Assembly: GCA_006227095.1 (NCBI GenBank)
Contig: SBFZ01000114.1
Coordinates: 1-6,532 of the forward strand
DNA: 6,532 bases
Direction: 5' to 3'
From: Bacteroidota bacterium
GTDB taxonomy: Bacteria > Bacteroidota > Bacteroidia > Bacteroidales > VadinHA17
The notes below the pieces were generated by a model. That model did no database searches, was not told where the DNA came from, and saw nothing but the letters and a program-made list of their open reading frames with translations. The position numbers and the translations under genes were made by a program. Positions 5,429 through 6,532 of this stretch are shown here, one piece after another (within the stretch, counting starts at the first letter, position 1; every line of letters begins with the position of its first letter).

Positions 5429-6532
5429 ATGAGAAAGATTCTATTGTGTGCTGCTGCCGTTGCGCTTTTGCTCGGAGCATGTGAAAAAGCCCCCGGACCA
5501 TCCGTCCAGGAAGATGATTACATCAAAACCTCCCTTGAGGTTATTCCCGGACAGTATGTGGTTCTGCTGAAAGGTGACTTCGGCTATGTCAAGTCGGGCA
5601 CCATGAGTTATGATGATGCCCAGCTGGCTATGACGCAGGTAACAAAAAACATCCTTGCCAAGGCCGGTATATATGACCGCGAGCCTCTGCATGTTTACTC
5701 TGCCGGCATACCGGGCTTTTCTGTAAAGCTGAGTGATAATGAGGCTATTGCCCTTGAAAAAAATCCAAATGTCAGGGGAGTATGGCAGGATATGATGTTC
5801 ATTCTTGCCAAACCGGCCCCCTCACCTGTACCACTGCCCACACCGGAGGTCACACCACCCGGAATAACCAGGGTAGGCGGAGGTGCAACCTATACCGGAA
5901 CCAAAAGGGCATGGATCATAGATACAGGTATAGACCTCGATCATCAGGATCTAAATGTGGATGCAGCGAAAGGTAAAACCTTTGTAACCCGTACTACTAC
6001 GCCCAATGACGATAACGGCCATGGAACACATTGTGCCGGTATTGTAGCGGCCAAAGACAATGACGGAGGTGTTGTCGGGGTGGCTGCCGGTGCACCGGTT
6101 GTCCCTGTTAAAGTCCTTGATAAACGAGGTTCCGGGGCAATGTCTGTAATTATTGCCGGGGTTGACTGGGTAACCGCCGGCGGCGTAGCCGGAGATGCGG
6201 CCAATATGAGCCTGGGCGGCGGTATATATGAACCTCTTGACCTGGAGGTAATAGAAATGGGCTCCAAAGGTATTTTTGTCGCTCTGGCAGCCGGCAATGA
6301 AAGCGATGATGCCAATAATCACTCGCCTGCACGGGCAAATGGCCTGAACATCTATACTATATCCGCCTGTGATGTCAATGATTATTTTGCTTCATTCTCA
6401 AACTACGGCAATCCCCCGGTTGACTACTGCGCGCCGGGTGTGAGCATTCTTTCTACCTATAACAACGGAGGCCTTGCAACCATGAGCGGAACCTCAATGG
6501 CTGCACCTCATGCTTGCGGTGTACTGTTTGCT
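5429..6532 (+). CDS. Subtilisin-family (S8, proteinase K-like) serine protease, lipoprotein with I9 propeptide; 3'-truncated by window edge
   Basis: Exported serine endopeptidase. The frame is open from ATG 5429 to the last base (368 codons, no stop), so the C-terminus is missing. Residues 1-17 are a signal peptide (MRK, then a hydrophobic stretch) ending in a lipobox LGAC, with C18 the predicted lipidated cysteine. Residues about 40-125 look like an inhibitor I9 propeptide (QYVVLLK start, GVWQD end). A proline-rich linker (129-144, 8 of 16 prolines) precedes the catalytic domain. The triad is D165 (IIDTGI), H198 (NGHGTHCAG) and S356 (GTSMAAPH), with oxyanion N290 (AAGN). C202 lies four residues after the catalytic His, as does Cys73 after His69 in proteinase K. 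All key residues are intact, so an active enzyme is expected. The window stops 12 residues after the catalytic Ser; any C-terminal domain or sorting signal cannot be seen. No Shine-Dalgarno is evident; the start is fixed by the signal peptide. The likely role is peptide degradation at the envelope or outside the cell. Confidence 0.94.
   Translation, partial: MRKILLCAAAVALLLGACEKAPGPSVQEDDYIKTSLEVIPGQYVVLLKGDFGYVKSGTMSYDDAQLAMTQVTKNILAKAGIYDREPLHVYSAGIPGFSVKLSDNEAIALEKNPNVRGVWQDMMFILAKPAPSPVPLPTPEVTPPGITRVGGGATYTGTKRAWIIDTGIDLDHQDLNVDAAKGKTFVTRTTTPNDDNGHGTHCAGIVAAKDNDGGVVGVAAGAPVVPVKVLDKRGSGAMSVIIAGVDWVTAGGVAGDAANMSLGGGIYEPLDLEVIEMGSKGIFVALAAGNESDDANNHSPARANGLNIYTISACDVNDYFASFSNYGNPPVDYCAPGVSILSTYNNGGLATMSGTSMAAPHACGVLFA

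Noticed and set aside
5944..6322. Two 123-codon open frames on the - strand opposite the protease gene
   Set aside because: They lie over the subtilisin catalytic region, whose + strand frame has intact catalytic motifs; the - strand proteins have skewed composition and no recognisable domain.

Overview
The window looks like a piece of a Bacteroidetes chromosome, probably Bacteroidales. The evidence is the Bacteroidetes-type proline-catabolism dehydrogenase, the lack of clear Shine-Dalgarno sequences, an AT-rich promoter resembling the Bacteroidetes TTTG / TAnnTTTG pattern, and a short-signal lipoprotein protease. All four genes lie on the + strand, and base composition is moderate with no sharp break. 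The genus is not recognisable from the sequence.

Layout. (1) 1-1059: 3' part of a CPA1-type K+(Na+)/H+ antiporter (NhaP2/CvrA-like) with a C-terminal RCK_C (TrkA-C) domain; its start lies before the window. (2) 1060-1190: a 131-bp spacer largely filled by three degenerate tandem copies of a 30-bp unit. (3) 1191-3176: a complete 661-residue CPA2-type KefB-like cation/H+ antiporter with membrane, TrkA-N and TrkA-C parts; the glycine motif of its nucleotide-binding fold is degenerate. (4) 3177-3458: a spacer with a second, unrelated-looking direct repeat (27 bp, 39-bp period), a small inverted repeat and an AT-rich leader. (5) 3459-5084: complete 541-residue L-glutamate-gamma-semialdehyde (1-pyrroline-5-carboxylate) dehydrogenase, pruA. 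(6) 5085-5428: a 344-bp spacer with a strong hairpin right after pruA, a GC-rich stretch with nothing recognisable, and a good promoter candidate. (7) 5429-6532: 5' part of a subtilisin-family (S8, proteinase K-like) serine protease with a lipoprotein signal, an I9-type propeptide and a full catalytic triad; it runs off the window end.

How the genes relate. The two antiporters are from different superfamilies but both end in RCK_C domains and sit head to tail, which suggests a locus for monovalent cation and pH homeostasis. pruA (proline/arginine breakdown to glutamate) and the lipoprotein protease appear to be separate transcription units; the hairpin and promoter between them support this. 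A protease feeding peptides into amino-acid catabolism would be compatible but is not shown.

I do not see a new multi-gene system here. The points most worth a second look are the degenerate RCK nucleotide site, the lipid anchor placed on a cleavable propeptide, and the two families of intergenic repeats.
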